A stretch of DNA of 64,000 nt from Mikania micrantha (lineage: Eukaryota > Streptophyta > Magnoliopsida > Asterales > Asteraceae). Where the stretch lies: contig CM018681.1 in NCBI GenBank assembly GCA_009363875.1, positions 45,450,251-45,514,250 of the forward strand, read 5' to 3'. Below are positions 54,580-64,000 of the stretch, piece by piece; positions within the stretch are counted from its first letter, which is position 1, and every line of letters begins with the position of its first letter. A program made the position numbers and the translations under genes. Under the pieces are notes generated by a model that was given only the letters and a program-made list of their open reading frames with translations, was not told the origin of the DNA and did no database searches.

Positions 54580-54930
54580 CTTTTAGTGGGTAGTTAAGCC
54601 CAAACGTCTTGGCCCAACACATCCCTTCGGCCCACACATGTGGCTACTAGAATCAATTGCAACTAAGTTGGCCCATATCGATTGCATGCTATTTCAAACC
54701 ATGTGGAATATTCGGCCACCTTAGGCCCAAAGTACATGGCCCAACGAATAGGTCCAATAGCAAACCAGCCCACGTATTCAGCCCATCCTTACAGCCCCGG
54801 TCCACTAGGTTTCTTGCGGCCCAATGACATATGTTTCGATCCAATGAGTATTGGGTCGGTCCATGTGAACTAAATTCGTCCCAATAAACCATGAGTTGGA
54901 CTAAGGGATTATCCGGCCCAATAGAATATA
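54580..54930. repeat. GGCCCA motif array in L2
   Basis: At least seven GGCCCA hexamers plus several AGCCCA in 350 bp. It matches the TGGGCC array of L1 in reverse orientation. Confidence 0.5.
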
Positions 54931-55479
54931 AGATATTAAAGAACGCATGCACGAACGCTTAAATTTGATATTAAACTTAGGGTTGGACTAACAAGTTGGT
55001 TATTACAAATGTGGTGATAAATGATTTGACAAAGTGAATGAATACTTAAAGTTGTGATTAGAAGTATAACTTTTAAACTAAACTTTAAGTTGAAAATTTA
55101 CAATAGAATCGAAGGAACTCAATATTTTCTTACACTACATTATGAATGTTGGGCCGGATAATGAATAAGACAAGTGGGTGTTAGCCAAGTTAAGGCTAAC
55201 ACAAACACACGCAAACACATACGCTAAAACTTATATGCATAAATTACAAACTATGTGAAATAAATACAGGATCGTGAACATCACACAAGTGCAAACAAAG
55301 AGAGCGTGCAATTCTTATTCATACTTAGTCAACCATTACGGACAGAAGGTGAGTTCATTTGCCACTTTCAAACTTATTTGTTTTACTTCCGGACTGAGAA
55401 GCATGTTAAACATTTTAATATACTATTGAAATGTTATTTAATGTTTTTAAACTTAAAAATGATGCTTATATTGATGCTT

Positions 55480-55745
55480 ATGATTGGAAACTAGTATACT
55501 TTGAGAAGCTATAAACTTGATACCTATACTACAAACTTGAAGCTTGAAACTATATGTTGGATGCTTATGCGGGAAACTAAATGCTTAAACGTTAGACTTG
55601 ATGCTTATACTAGAAACTAAATGCTTGAACTTGAGACGTGATGCTTATGCTAGAAACTATATACTTAAACTTGAGACTTAATGCTTATGCTATGAAATTC
55701 ATGATGAAACTATACGTGGATGCTTGAATCTATATGCTTGAAACT
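55480..55745. repeat. GATGCTTATGCTAGAAACT imperfect tandem repeats in L2
   Basis: Five or so units of roughly 45-50 bp share TTGATGCTTAT, (G)AAACTA and ATGCTTGAACTT in variable form. Confidence 0.65.
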
Positions 55746-55784
55746 ATGATTGCGCGCGAAATGCTAAGCATGTATCTAATCATG

Positions 55785-56180
55785 GGCTACGTAATTGCTA
55801 AACTTCTGCTATAGCAGAGCTTGTACCTATGTATTGAGACACATGAAGACTAAACCATGACGAGGCTAAGCTATTATCTATATAAGAGACATGTAATTGC
55901 TAAACTTCTGCTATAGCAGAGCTTTTGTCTGCTTATATGAGATATGTAATTGCTGGATTGTTTGTGTATGCATGGCTTGTGTCTATGTATGAGATACGTA
56001 ATTGCTAAACTTCTGCTAGAGCAGAGCTTGTATCTTGTATAGGAGGCACGTAATTGCTAGACTAAGCTTAACTAATTCATGAGATACGTAATGGCTAAAC
56101 TTCTGCTAGAGCAGAGCTTGTATCTAGCCGTGAGCTACGTAATTGCTAAACTTCTGCTTTAGCAGAGCTTGTACTCACGC
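55785..56180. repeat. 52-bp tandem array with TCTGCTATAGCAGA palindrome in L2
   Basis: About eight imperfect units each begin near ACGTAATTGCTAAAC. Five contain a 14-bp palindrome TCTGCT-NN-AGCAGA in which only the two central bases vary (AT, AG, TT). Others have lost the palindrome. Confidence 0.8.
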
Positions 56181-56942
56181 ATGAGATTAGGGAAAGCTAA
56201 ACTTTGTGCGTGTGAAACTATGATGCTTGTTAAACTTACTTTGAAACTAATACTTACGAATGCTATAGAGTTGTAAACTTTGGAAACAAAAAACTAAAGA
56301 TATGATGAGGAATGGGTTGAATGGTAGGTAAAATGCTTAATTATTATTAACAACAGTGTCATATGCGGATTAGTATGTGGTGGGACGGCGTCTGGGCGGG
56401 TTGTAGGCTCGACTCAGGGGTATGCCGTATATATAAGCATACCGATTTGGATATCACATGTGGAGTTAATAAGATTAAGGTTTTACCGAAAGAGGTTTGT
56501 TAAAGCTATTTTAAACTTATAAACTTTATGAACTCACCAACCATTGTGTTGAGTTTGTTTTCTTTCATGCTTGCTCAGGTGATGAACAGGTTTAAGCTAA
56601 GGCTTCAGGATTTGCATACTAGGCGGCCCAGATAGAGGACCTAGTAGACTTTTGGAAAGCACAGCTTTTGATATTAACACATAATACTTTTGATATCTTG
56701 TACAGATACAAGATAGAAACATTCGATTATTTTCATAGGTTTACCGGGTTAAATTACTGAATATTGATATTGTAATTTAACTTTGTAATCCTAGTTTAAT
56801 GTTTGATGGTGTTTTAGTTATTCTTAACATTGATGCTATGTAAACAATCTGATCATTATAATTATCACACACGATGTCGCGCCCCGAGAACCTTCCTCCC
56901 GACGGGCACTTCGATCCAACCCCACCGGCTCGGGGTGTGACA

Positions 56943-58384
56943 TGTGAGCCTTAGACCCGCGTAGACTTTCGTTGACCAGGTCATTTTGGCCTGCTGGACC
57001 TGTTTTTGGACTCCTTTTTGGACCCTGAACGGGCCCAAGGACCTAAATCGCGAACCTTTGGCCTATTAATTTGCGGGGGAATCAACCATAGACGGCTGAA
57101 AACAAAAAAGAAATTTAATTTTGAAGATTTTGAAGGTTTGGGGCTGAATTGGATGCTCGAGGGAGGCTCAGAACGCATATGAAAGTGTCCGGAAATGTGT
57201 TTTCGCGTTCTTTTACTTGTTTTCTTGATTATTTCTCGTTTGTTCTTGAACCCATGGATATGTTTCTGAATGTTTTTCATATTATTAATGTTCTAAGCAT
57301 GTTTCTTGGCTAAGCTCATTGTATTACCTAGATTTGGATGACGATCGGTTGATTTTCAGGGTTTTCGGGTTTATTTTTATGGGATTTGGATTGTTTATGC
57401 TTAGGATCTGATTATATATGGTTAATATCGATTATTTATTGATGTTATCATGATCTATATATGCATGATGATGTTCAATTGGTAAGTCTTGGTTGTTTAC
57501 TACGTGTTTTGGCCTGTTTTATCAGTTTTAGGGTTGGATTTCATATCTAATTCTATTTGGGTTTGCTTTGGCCAATTAAATCTTAGGATATTATCTGTAA
57601 ATGGATTATAAACAGTAGCATAATCATTCCTGAGACTAATCACGTGAGGGAATTTGCATTATTAGGGTTTTAGGGTTTTTCGGGCGAATTACGTGACCTT
57701 CGGGTTTTCCTGTTTATTCGTTAGGATTTCTTGTGATTAAAGGTATTAAATTATATATTTTGATTGATTCCTATACATCCTTACCCTTTTGATGTATCGA
57801 GATTATCGGTACGGACCACGTGATACGATCTTCTGAATCCTTAAACGATCCGTGTTTGGAGAGACTGACTAGGTAATCCTTACACATCCCGGTGATCTTT
57901 CACATGACTCTTTGGAACACTCTTTAGAATTAGTGAGACTTACCTTGTGATCTAATGGTTCTGAGTGTTTCCTTTGTTGTCATTTCCTTGTTGACTGAAT
58001 ACCCCGTATCTCATTCCCGAAACTGTTAAAATTACCGTTAGGATTCCAAGTTTAGGTAGTATCCTTCCTTATCTGATTTCTTCGTTCCTTAAATTCATTT
58101 CAGTTGTCAAGGTTATCTTATTTCTTTATTTCTTCGTTATAAAACTCTTTTCTAAAAACACCAATTTCCCTATTTATTAATTTCCTTCTTTAGTCTTAGC
58201 ATTGTCTTTATTTAGGGTTAATTCTTAGATTCTGTGTCCCTAGGATTCGATACTAGGTCTTACCCATTCTATATTGCATATACGAGGTACACTTGCCTGT
58301 AGTGTGTAGTTCGGTTTAAGTTATTTCGATTTATTACTCGATAGTGTTGAACCATTATATTTATATATATAAACCGACAGATCA
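56943..58384 (+). repeat. Athila-like 5' LTR, second part
   Basis: It resumes with the TGTGA duplication and ends GATCA, six bases before the primer site. Relative to the 3' LTR it lacks about 29 bp near 57065, including a CTATTTAAG box. Confidence 0.85.
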
Positions 58385-58390
58385 AGTTTT

Positions 58391-58407
58391 TGGCGCCGTT
58401 GCCGGGG
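58391..58407 (+). other. Athila-like primer binding site (tRNA-Asp)
   Basis: TGGCGCCGTTGCCGGGG, the tRNA-Asp complement used by Athila/Tat elements. Confidence 0.93.
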
Positions 58408-58824
58408 GCACGGTAATTTTTAGATTCACCTTAGGTTTTGACTTAGCTTTCTTTTTGTTTTTTTTCTTTTTCTCCCTTCGCATTTCTTTTTTTAGTAAGT
58501 TTCAATTCATAGAAAGTTTCTATTTTTAGAAACTTTCCATTTTTAGTAAGTGTCAGTTTTTAGCAGTTTTGAGTCTTTTTGGGACTTTCCATTTTTAGAA
58601 GCTGCTATTTTTGGCAGGTTTCCACTATTAGTAAGATCTTATTTCTAGGTTTTTTTAATTTTCTTTTATAGCTAGTCGCTTTCCTTTTTGTTTTTTTTGA
58701 GTTTGTGTCATTCTTTCTCACCAATTATGTGCATTGTATACCACAGCTTGCTTCATTTGAAGAGCCAGAGAGAGAGTTTCACCGAAGGTTTAGACTTCGT
58801 CACTTACCTTTGCATTCTACTGAC
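58408..58824 (+). other. Athila-like leader
   Basis: T-rich non-coding sequence with repeated TTTTTAG(A/T)AA and ACTTTCCATTTTTAG blocks (58495-58600). No ORF is supported. Confidence 0.65.
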
Positions 58825-60332
58825 ATGTCCGCTTCACCGAGGAGAACGGTTGCTGATTATGCCAAGCCAACTGCGACCGGCACAAGATCTTCTGTTGCTC
58901 GACCAGTTGTCACCGAGGAAAACTGGCACATTCCTACTCAGATCATCAATCTTATCATTCATTCTCCTAAGTTTCATGGGTTTCTTGATGAGGATCCGAA
59001 TGCCCACGTTGGGCAATTCCTTCCTATTTGTGACACCATCAAAATCAAGGGTGTCCCTGATGATGTTGTCTTTCTGCGTCTCTTCCCATTCTCACTTGAG
59101 GACAAAGCCATCACCTGGCTTGAGTCCCTTCCTATTGGATCAATCACTACATGGAATGAAATGCAGGAGATGTTCTTGACTAAGTACTTCCCTCCTGCAA
59201 AGACTGCTCGCTTGAGGAGTCTTATTCATTCTTTTCAGCAGGAGGAGGGAGAGAGCTTTTTCACCACTTAGGAGAGGTTCAAAGAGCTCCTAAATAAGTG
59301 CCCGCATCATGGATTGGAAAATTGGGCTTTAGTCGAGAAATTCTATAATGGAGTCACCTTTGCCACTAGACACACACTCGATTCTACTGCTAGGGGTAAC
59401 TTCCTTACCAATCTAACCCCTGACGAGTGTCAGCAATTTTTTGAGAACATGGCCATGAGCATCTATCACTATCCCACCAGAGGGAAGGCCACTGTTCAAA
59501 GATCTGGAGTCTTGCCTGTAGGCTTTAACACTGCATTGGTACCACAAGTGGAGGCACTCACCAAGATGGTGAAGGATTTGCAGATGAATAGAAATGCTAA
59601 GTGTGAAATCTGTAGAGGAGGCCACGATTCTCGACAATGCCCTATGTTGGCCGATGATTCTCACGGCAGGTGAAGTATGCTGGTAATTTTAACCGAGGTC
59701 CGGGAAATGCCTATGGCAATTCCTTTAACATGGGAGGAAGAAATCAACTTGATTTTACATGGAAGAATGGGAACCCATCTGGGTTCAATCAGCATCCGCA
59801 TGAGCAGAGTGGTGTTGCTAATGAGAGGATGGCTAGATTGGAGGAATTAATGGTCCAACAGACGCATATGTTGACTCAGGTTATTGCTGCCAATCAGGCT
59901 GTTAGTGCTAGACATGATGAGCTAATTAAGACCTAAGGGGCATCCATTTTGAGTTTGGACAGGAAGTTAGAAGAGTTTGCTGATCAACTTAAAGTGAGGA
60001 AGCCATGTGACTCATCAATCAACACAGAGAAAAACCCGAAAGGTTTTGTGAATGCGGTCACTACTAGATGTGGCCTGTCTATTGGTGAAGAGGAGTTGTC
60101 TACTAAGCCAGTTGAGGAGGAGGAACCGGTGGATAAGGAGATTGAGGTTGAAGTTTTAGGCAAGGTGCACCCTACTAGGCTAAGCCCAGCAAGTACCGCA
60201 CAGCCTGTGCAACCTCCAGTGGGGAAGGAGAAGGAGAAGCAGAAGGAAGTAGAAATTGATCTCTCCAGGGTGCCATACCCAGCTAGAATCCTTCAACAAA
60301 AGTATGAGAATGAGTATGGGTAGTTTCTTCAG
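58825..60332 (+). pseudogene. Athila-like gag, broken
   Basis: The ATG at 58825 starts MSASPRRTVA. The Retrotrans_gag block has FLDEDPNAHVGQF, LFPFSLEDKAITWLESLP and FLTKYFPPAKTARLR. A TAG at 59269 falls where the family has Trp (FFTT-stop-ERFKELL). The frame continues from 59314 with the HHGLENW block and one CX2CX4HX4C knuckle (CEICRGGHDSRQC) near 59602-59640. A frameshift at about 59670 leads into the GNFNRGPGN block. Further stops lie at 59934 and 60321. The order is typical of Athila gag. Confidence 0.82.
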
Positions 60333-61126
60333 TTGCTCAGGCAGCTTAAGGTGAACCTTCCATTTTCTGATGTGTTACAGCATATGCCCAAATATGCTAA
60401 GTTTCTAAAAGATCTCCTGATGAAGAAGAAGAATTGGGAGGAGATCTCAGCTGTAACACTAAATGAGAGATGTTTTGCAGGTTCACAAAAAGAGCTACCC
60501 CAGAAGATGAGTGATCCAGGTAGTTTTACTATCCCATGTGATTTGGGTGGCTCGTCTGTCAGCTATGCATTGGCAGACCTAGGTGCTAGTATTAATCTGA
60601 TGCCATATTCGATTTTTTCTAAGCTTAACCTAGGCGAGCCTGTGCCGACACGCATGACCATACAGCTGGCAGATAAATCAATGAAGTTTCCTCGGGGAAT
60701 AGTGCAGAACGAGTTAGTGAAGATTGATAAATTCTTGTTTCCAGTGGACTTCGTGATCTTGCATATGGAGGAGGATGAAAGGGTACCACTGATCTTAGGT
60801 CGTCCGTTTTTAGCCACTGTGAGAGCATTGATAGACGTGGGCGATGGGAGGTTGATCTTACAAGTTGAGCATGAGATGGTGACCTTTGAGACTCTAAGCG
60901 GGAGACGACAGAGTAGAAAGGCACCTTGTGCCTTGTTGATACACATATGCCTCTTACCAGTACATATGTTAATGAGGAGGAGCACTTGGTTGCACATAAT
61001 GTTGATATTGAGTACCAGGTGCCAGTGAGAGATAAACCACCAGATATAGGGATAGTTTACAGTGGATTTGCTTATAGAGCAAAGTCCAAGTGTGGGGATC
61101 ACACAACTTCACACGGATCCCCATAG
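60333..61126 (+). pseudogene. Athila-like protease region
   Basis: The frame from 60333 has KYAKFLKDLL, then the aspartic protease with DLGASINLMP (60576 onward; the DLGA variant is usual in Athila), RMTIQLADKS, and VPLILGRPFLATVRALIDV. A frameshift near 60915 shifts the C-terminal part to another frame, which ends at 61126. The family normally continues here into RT. This copy does not. Confidence 0.82.
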
Positions 61127-62918
61127 CTAAGAGCTTTCATGTTGAGGGACTTTGGCTCTCATAGGAATCCTAAGTTTGAAGACTTAGGCGGTGGCTACGT
61201 TCACGAGCACCGCCGCCCCCGGATGTTTACTGATTACGGGGGTAAGACTATCTGCTTTGACCCCCCATAGATATGGATGTGGGCCCGAGTCTGGTTGAAG
61301 ACTCGTTAATAAACCAAGCGCTATTGGGAGGCAACCCACATTTATGTACATGTTCGTTTTTTTATTATATACGTGACAATTTTAGTTGATTTATTTTCTG
61401 ATCTATTTGTGTGCTAACCTGTTTGTCGAGCCATACGGTCACGCATGAGCATTTGTTACAGAATCCCAGGTGCGTTCATGGTTGTTTCATCTTATTTGGA
61501 TCTCAGCAGGTCATTGTGGAGCTTACGTGTGCAGGGATTGCTTGTCAGGGAAGTACCATTTTTTCTTTCTTGTTTTTGCCATTTATTAGTTTGTTTTTAT
61601 TTTAATTTTAGTCTCTTCCTGTTTCTAGACACATTAGGGACAATGTGTGTTTCAAGTGAGGGGATGGGGAAACTCCTTTCTTTTATTTCCTTCTTTTGAG
61701 ATAAAAACAAAAACAAAAAAAATTGAAATTTTTTTGAAAATACCCAAAATAAAATAAAGCTTAAACTTTTGTAAGTCTTGGTTACCTTTTGCTACGACGC
61801 TTAACATGTCTATTTCATTGTAAATCGTTAACAAAAGGCGAGTTGGCATGGGTTATTGAGTTAGTTACATAGTTAGTCTTTAAGTTGCGTGATAAAGTTT
61901 ACCCAATTGGACTTGTTTTCAAAACTTATGGGTTTGGGACTCTTAAGATAGTGAAACCTGTTTGACAGTTGAAAACCGTTTACACTCATATCGTTAACCC
62001 TGTTCAACACGTTTCCAGTGAGATTTTGAGCCTTAACAGTCTTTATTCAATCACTGATTCGTTTGTGTGTGATTTGACCTACCTGTTGCATTGCTTTAAA
62101 ACTTGTGCTTGTATACATTTGGAGACTTTGTTTAAGATTTGACACATATATGATTAAGGCATTAGGTTCACCCATTTCTTAGCCTTTTCTATTTCTCTTG
62201 CTTTAAACCCTTAAATATACCAATTAGACACCATGTTGACCCTAACCCTTTCATTTGATTATCCCAATTTTATTTCAGGCATCCGGTTAGTTAGACAGTT
62301 ATGTGTTTGTGTCAGTTGTTTCTAAAGAAAAAACTGAAAAAAATAAAATAGAAAAAAAATGTAGTAATGTGTGAATAAAAGGTCAAAAAGACCTAGTGTT
62401 GGTATCTTGTTTCATTTAAAGCATTGTTCGTGTAATAAAGTCAACTACCGGATTTTCTTTTGTGTTTAAGCCACTTTAAAACCCTACATTACCTACCCTT
62501 AGCCTAAGCCTACCTTTTAAAGTCCTTTTGATCTGTGTTAGTCTTGACATTAGGTGGAGATTTGATTATAGCACAAGCTTATGTTAGCATTGTTGCAGTG
62601 TTAGGTTCTGAGAGTTCAATAAATAAAATGCATATATTTAACCGAGTGTCGAGTGACAATTGTGAGGGTGTGAACATAAATGGTTGAATTCTTGACAAAT
62701 AGGTGAATCTTGATTAGGAAATATGTTTTAATTGTGCTTCATTGATGTCTGATTGGGTTGTAAATCTATTGACCGTTGTAAGTCTTGTGATTGGTTGTTT
62801 AATTGATTCATAAACTCATGCTCGGTTTTGTCAAATGTGAAATGTCTTTGAATTAGGTTTCGTTTTGCGTTGCTTTAGGTTTGCTTAGGGACAATCAAAG
62901 TTTAAGTGTGGGGATTTT
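61127..62918 (+). other. Athila-like 3' region without RT, integrase or env-like ORF
   Basis: This is 1.8 kb with no domain I recognise. It holds GGGAGGCAACCCAC (61328-61341), which in Athila lies after integrase, so the missing part was removed between about 61127 and 61140. A GACAATGTGTGTTTCAAGTGAGGGG block at 61643 and a GACAATCAAAGTTTAAGTGTGGGG block at 62891 look like two versions of the pre-LTR purine tract. Frames such as 61411-61605 are not convincing genes. Confidence 0.7.
62905..62918 (+). other. Athila-like polypurine tract
   Basis: AGTGTGGGGATTTT directly before the 3' LTR. Confidence 0.8.
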
Positions 62919-64000
62919 TGATGTGTCGTTATTTACACATCGTTTTACAATTTAATTTATAGTATTTTATCTTATTTTATTAGAATTTTATTTAGTTTTT
63001 ATTTAGTTTTTATTAGATTTTAATTATTTTTTACTTATTTGTATTTTTAATGTTATTTTTGTAGGTTTCGCGATAATAAACGTCGTAATTACGAAGAAAC
63101 CGAAGCCCGAAATAATTTTGATGAAGTTCGGAAGCTAAAATATGATTTTAAGAAGTTATGGGATTAAAAGGTGGCATTTCAGGATGTTTCGGGCTTAAAA
63201 ATTGGATTTCTAAAGTTCAAGGGGTGTATTTGTGAAACTGCCAATGTTTCAGATGCAGGGGACACATGGCAGCCCCTTGGCGTGCCACCTAGCCCTAAAA
63301 ACCCTCGGAGGACCCGGTTGGAGCATGCATGACCTGCGTGATATTCATATACACACACAAGGGGATCCGTGTGTGACCCAGGCGCGACCCGGCCGGATAG
63401 CCCCACGACCCGCTTTCCATTTCGCCCCGTTGACCAGCCTGTGAACCTTTGACTCGCATTTACTTTCGCTGACCGGGTCATTTTGGCATGCTGGACCTGC
63501 TTTTGGACTCCTTTTTGGACCCTGAACCGGTCCAAGGACCTAAATCGCGAACCTTTGGCCTATTTTCACCTATTTAAGAATTTTAAAACCCTAATTTGCG
63601 AGGGAATCAACCCTAGACGGCTGAAAAAGAACAAGAAACTTAATTTTGAAGATTTTGATGGTTTGGGGCTGAATTGGATGCTCGGGGAAGGCTCAAAACG
63701 CATATGAAAGTGTCCGGAAACGCGTTTCCGGGTTCTTTTACTTGTTTTCTTGATTACTTCTTGTTTGTTCTTGAACCCATGGATATGTTTCTGAATATTT
63801 TTCATATTATTAATGTTCTAAACAAGTTTCTTGGCTAAACTCATTGTATTACCCAGACTTGGATGACGATCGGTTGATTTTTACGGTTTTCGGGTTTATT
63901 TTTATGGGATTTCGATTGTTTATGATTAGGATCAGATTATATTTGATTAATATCGATTATTTATTGCTGTTATCATGATCTATATATGCATGATGATGTC
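62919..64000 (+). repeat. Athila-like 3' LTR, cut by the window end
   Basis: Begins TGATGTGTCG and follows the 5' LTR with visible substitutions and small indels. It provides the intact sequence across the L2 insertion site. Weak frames at 63179-63535 and 63566-63805 have equivalents in the other LTR and no protein family. Confidence 0.88.

Larger units (their letters stand above)
45362..56942 (+). repeat. L2: Gypsy-type solo LTR, split by elements A and B
   Basis: It begins TGTAACATCAGTGCCG and ends GGGGTGTGACA, the reverse-complement termini of L1, so its coding orientation is plus. TGTGA flanks both ends, and the intact sister LTR at 63438-63442 shows the empty site. LTR sequence remains at 45362-45428 and 54198-56942. 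The middle, with the promoter region, is missing and replaced by A/B. No internal gag-pol is left. Confidence 0.75.
44848..64000 (+). mobile_element. Athila-like Gypsy element lacking RT and integrase, with nested insertions in its 5' LTR
   Basis: The 5' LTR (44848-45361 plus 56948-58384 once the insertion is removed) has termini TGAT...ATCA. It is followed by a tRNA-Asp primer site, an Athila-type gag, a protease, a long non-coding 3' region and a 3' LTR cut by the window end. The RT-RNase H-integrase segment is absent, so it is a non-autonomous derivative. It interrupts ORF U. The left flank is GGTTG (44843-44847). Confidence 0.85.

Noticed and set aside
63179..63535. 118-residue frame in the Athila-like LTR (and its partner near 45054-45323)
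   Set aside because: Present only as LTR sequence with different breaks in each copy; no conserved protein.

Overview
The window is plant nuclear DNA, most likely from a eudicot. It is almost entirely nested LTR retrotransposons of the Copia (SIRE-like) and Ty3/Gypsy (Tekay/Del-like chromovirus and Athila-like) groups. Long low-GC stretches, tRNA-iMet and tRNA-Asp primer sites, kilobase-long LTRs beginning TGTAACACCCC, TGTCACACCCC or TGTCGCACCCC, and abundant SIRE/Tekay elements fit a large repeat-rich genome. Asteraceae is my best guess, with low confidence. I found no convincing host gene, tRNA, rRNA, CRISPR array or bacterial feature.

Layout, left to right. (1) 1-2677: the 5' end of a minus-strand SIRE-like Copia element, C0. 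(2) 2678-5534: a truncated Gypsy-type LTR, M. (3) 5535-9523: a complete 4-kb Gypsy-type LTR, L1. (4) 9524-29651: a decayed plus-strand SIRE-like Copia element, C1. Its gag is split by T, a nearly intact 13.1-kb Tekay-like element on the minus strand (10759-23891, target duplication ATTTC). (5) 29652-42857: D, a plus-strand Copia-type element with zinc-knuckle gag-like ORFs but no pol (duplication ATATA). It is split by N, a minus-strand Tekay-like element (32359-41733, duplication GTTAT). (6) 42858-44847: probable C1 tail or old DNA, then a minus-strand ORF remnant, U. (7) 44848 to the window end: an Athila-like element lacking reverse transcriptase and integrase. Its 5' LTR is split by a solo Gypsy-type LTR, L2 (45362-56942, duplication TGTGA). 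L2 in turn carries a truncated minus-strand gag-only element, A. A is itself interrupted inside its zinc-knuckle codons by B, a complete plus-strand sister copy (48200-54035, duplication CTCTT).

The nesting gives relative ages. D LTRs differ at roughly 25 of 439 positions by eye. N LTRs differ at about 18 positions plus a 20-bp indel, B LTRs at 2 of 523 and T LTRs at about 6 of 3495. T and B are therefore very recent.

The least expected signals are five. A compound stem-loop unit with compensatory changes is repeated in the leader and LTRs of T. A gag-only element family (A/B) nested in itself forms a natural long inverted repeat. A splice-competent intron sits inside the gag of N. Unrelated element families all carry islands of short CG-containing motifs, chiefly GGTTCG. 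One in-frame stop separates gag from pol in the otherwise intact element T.
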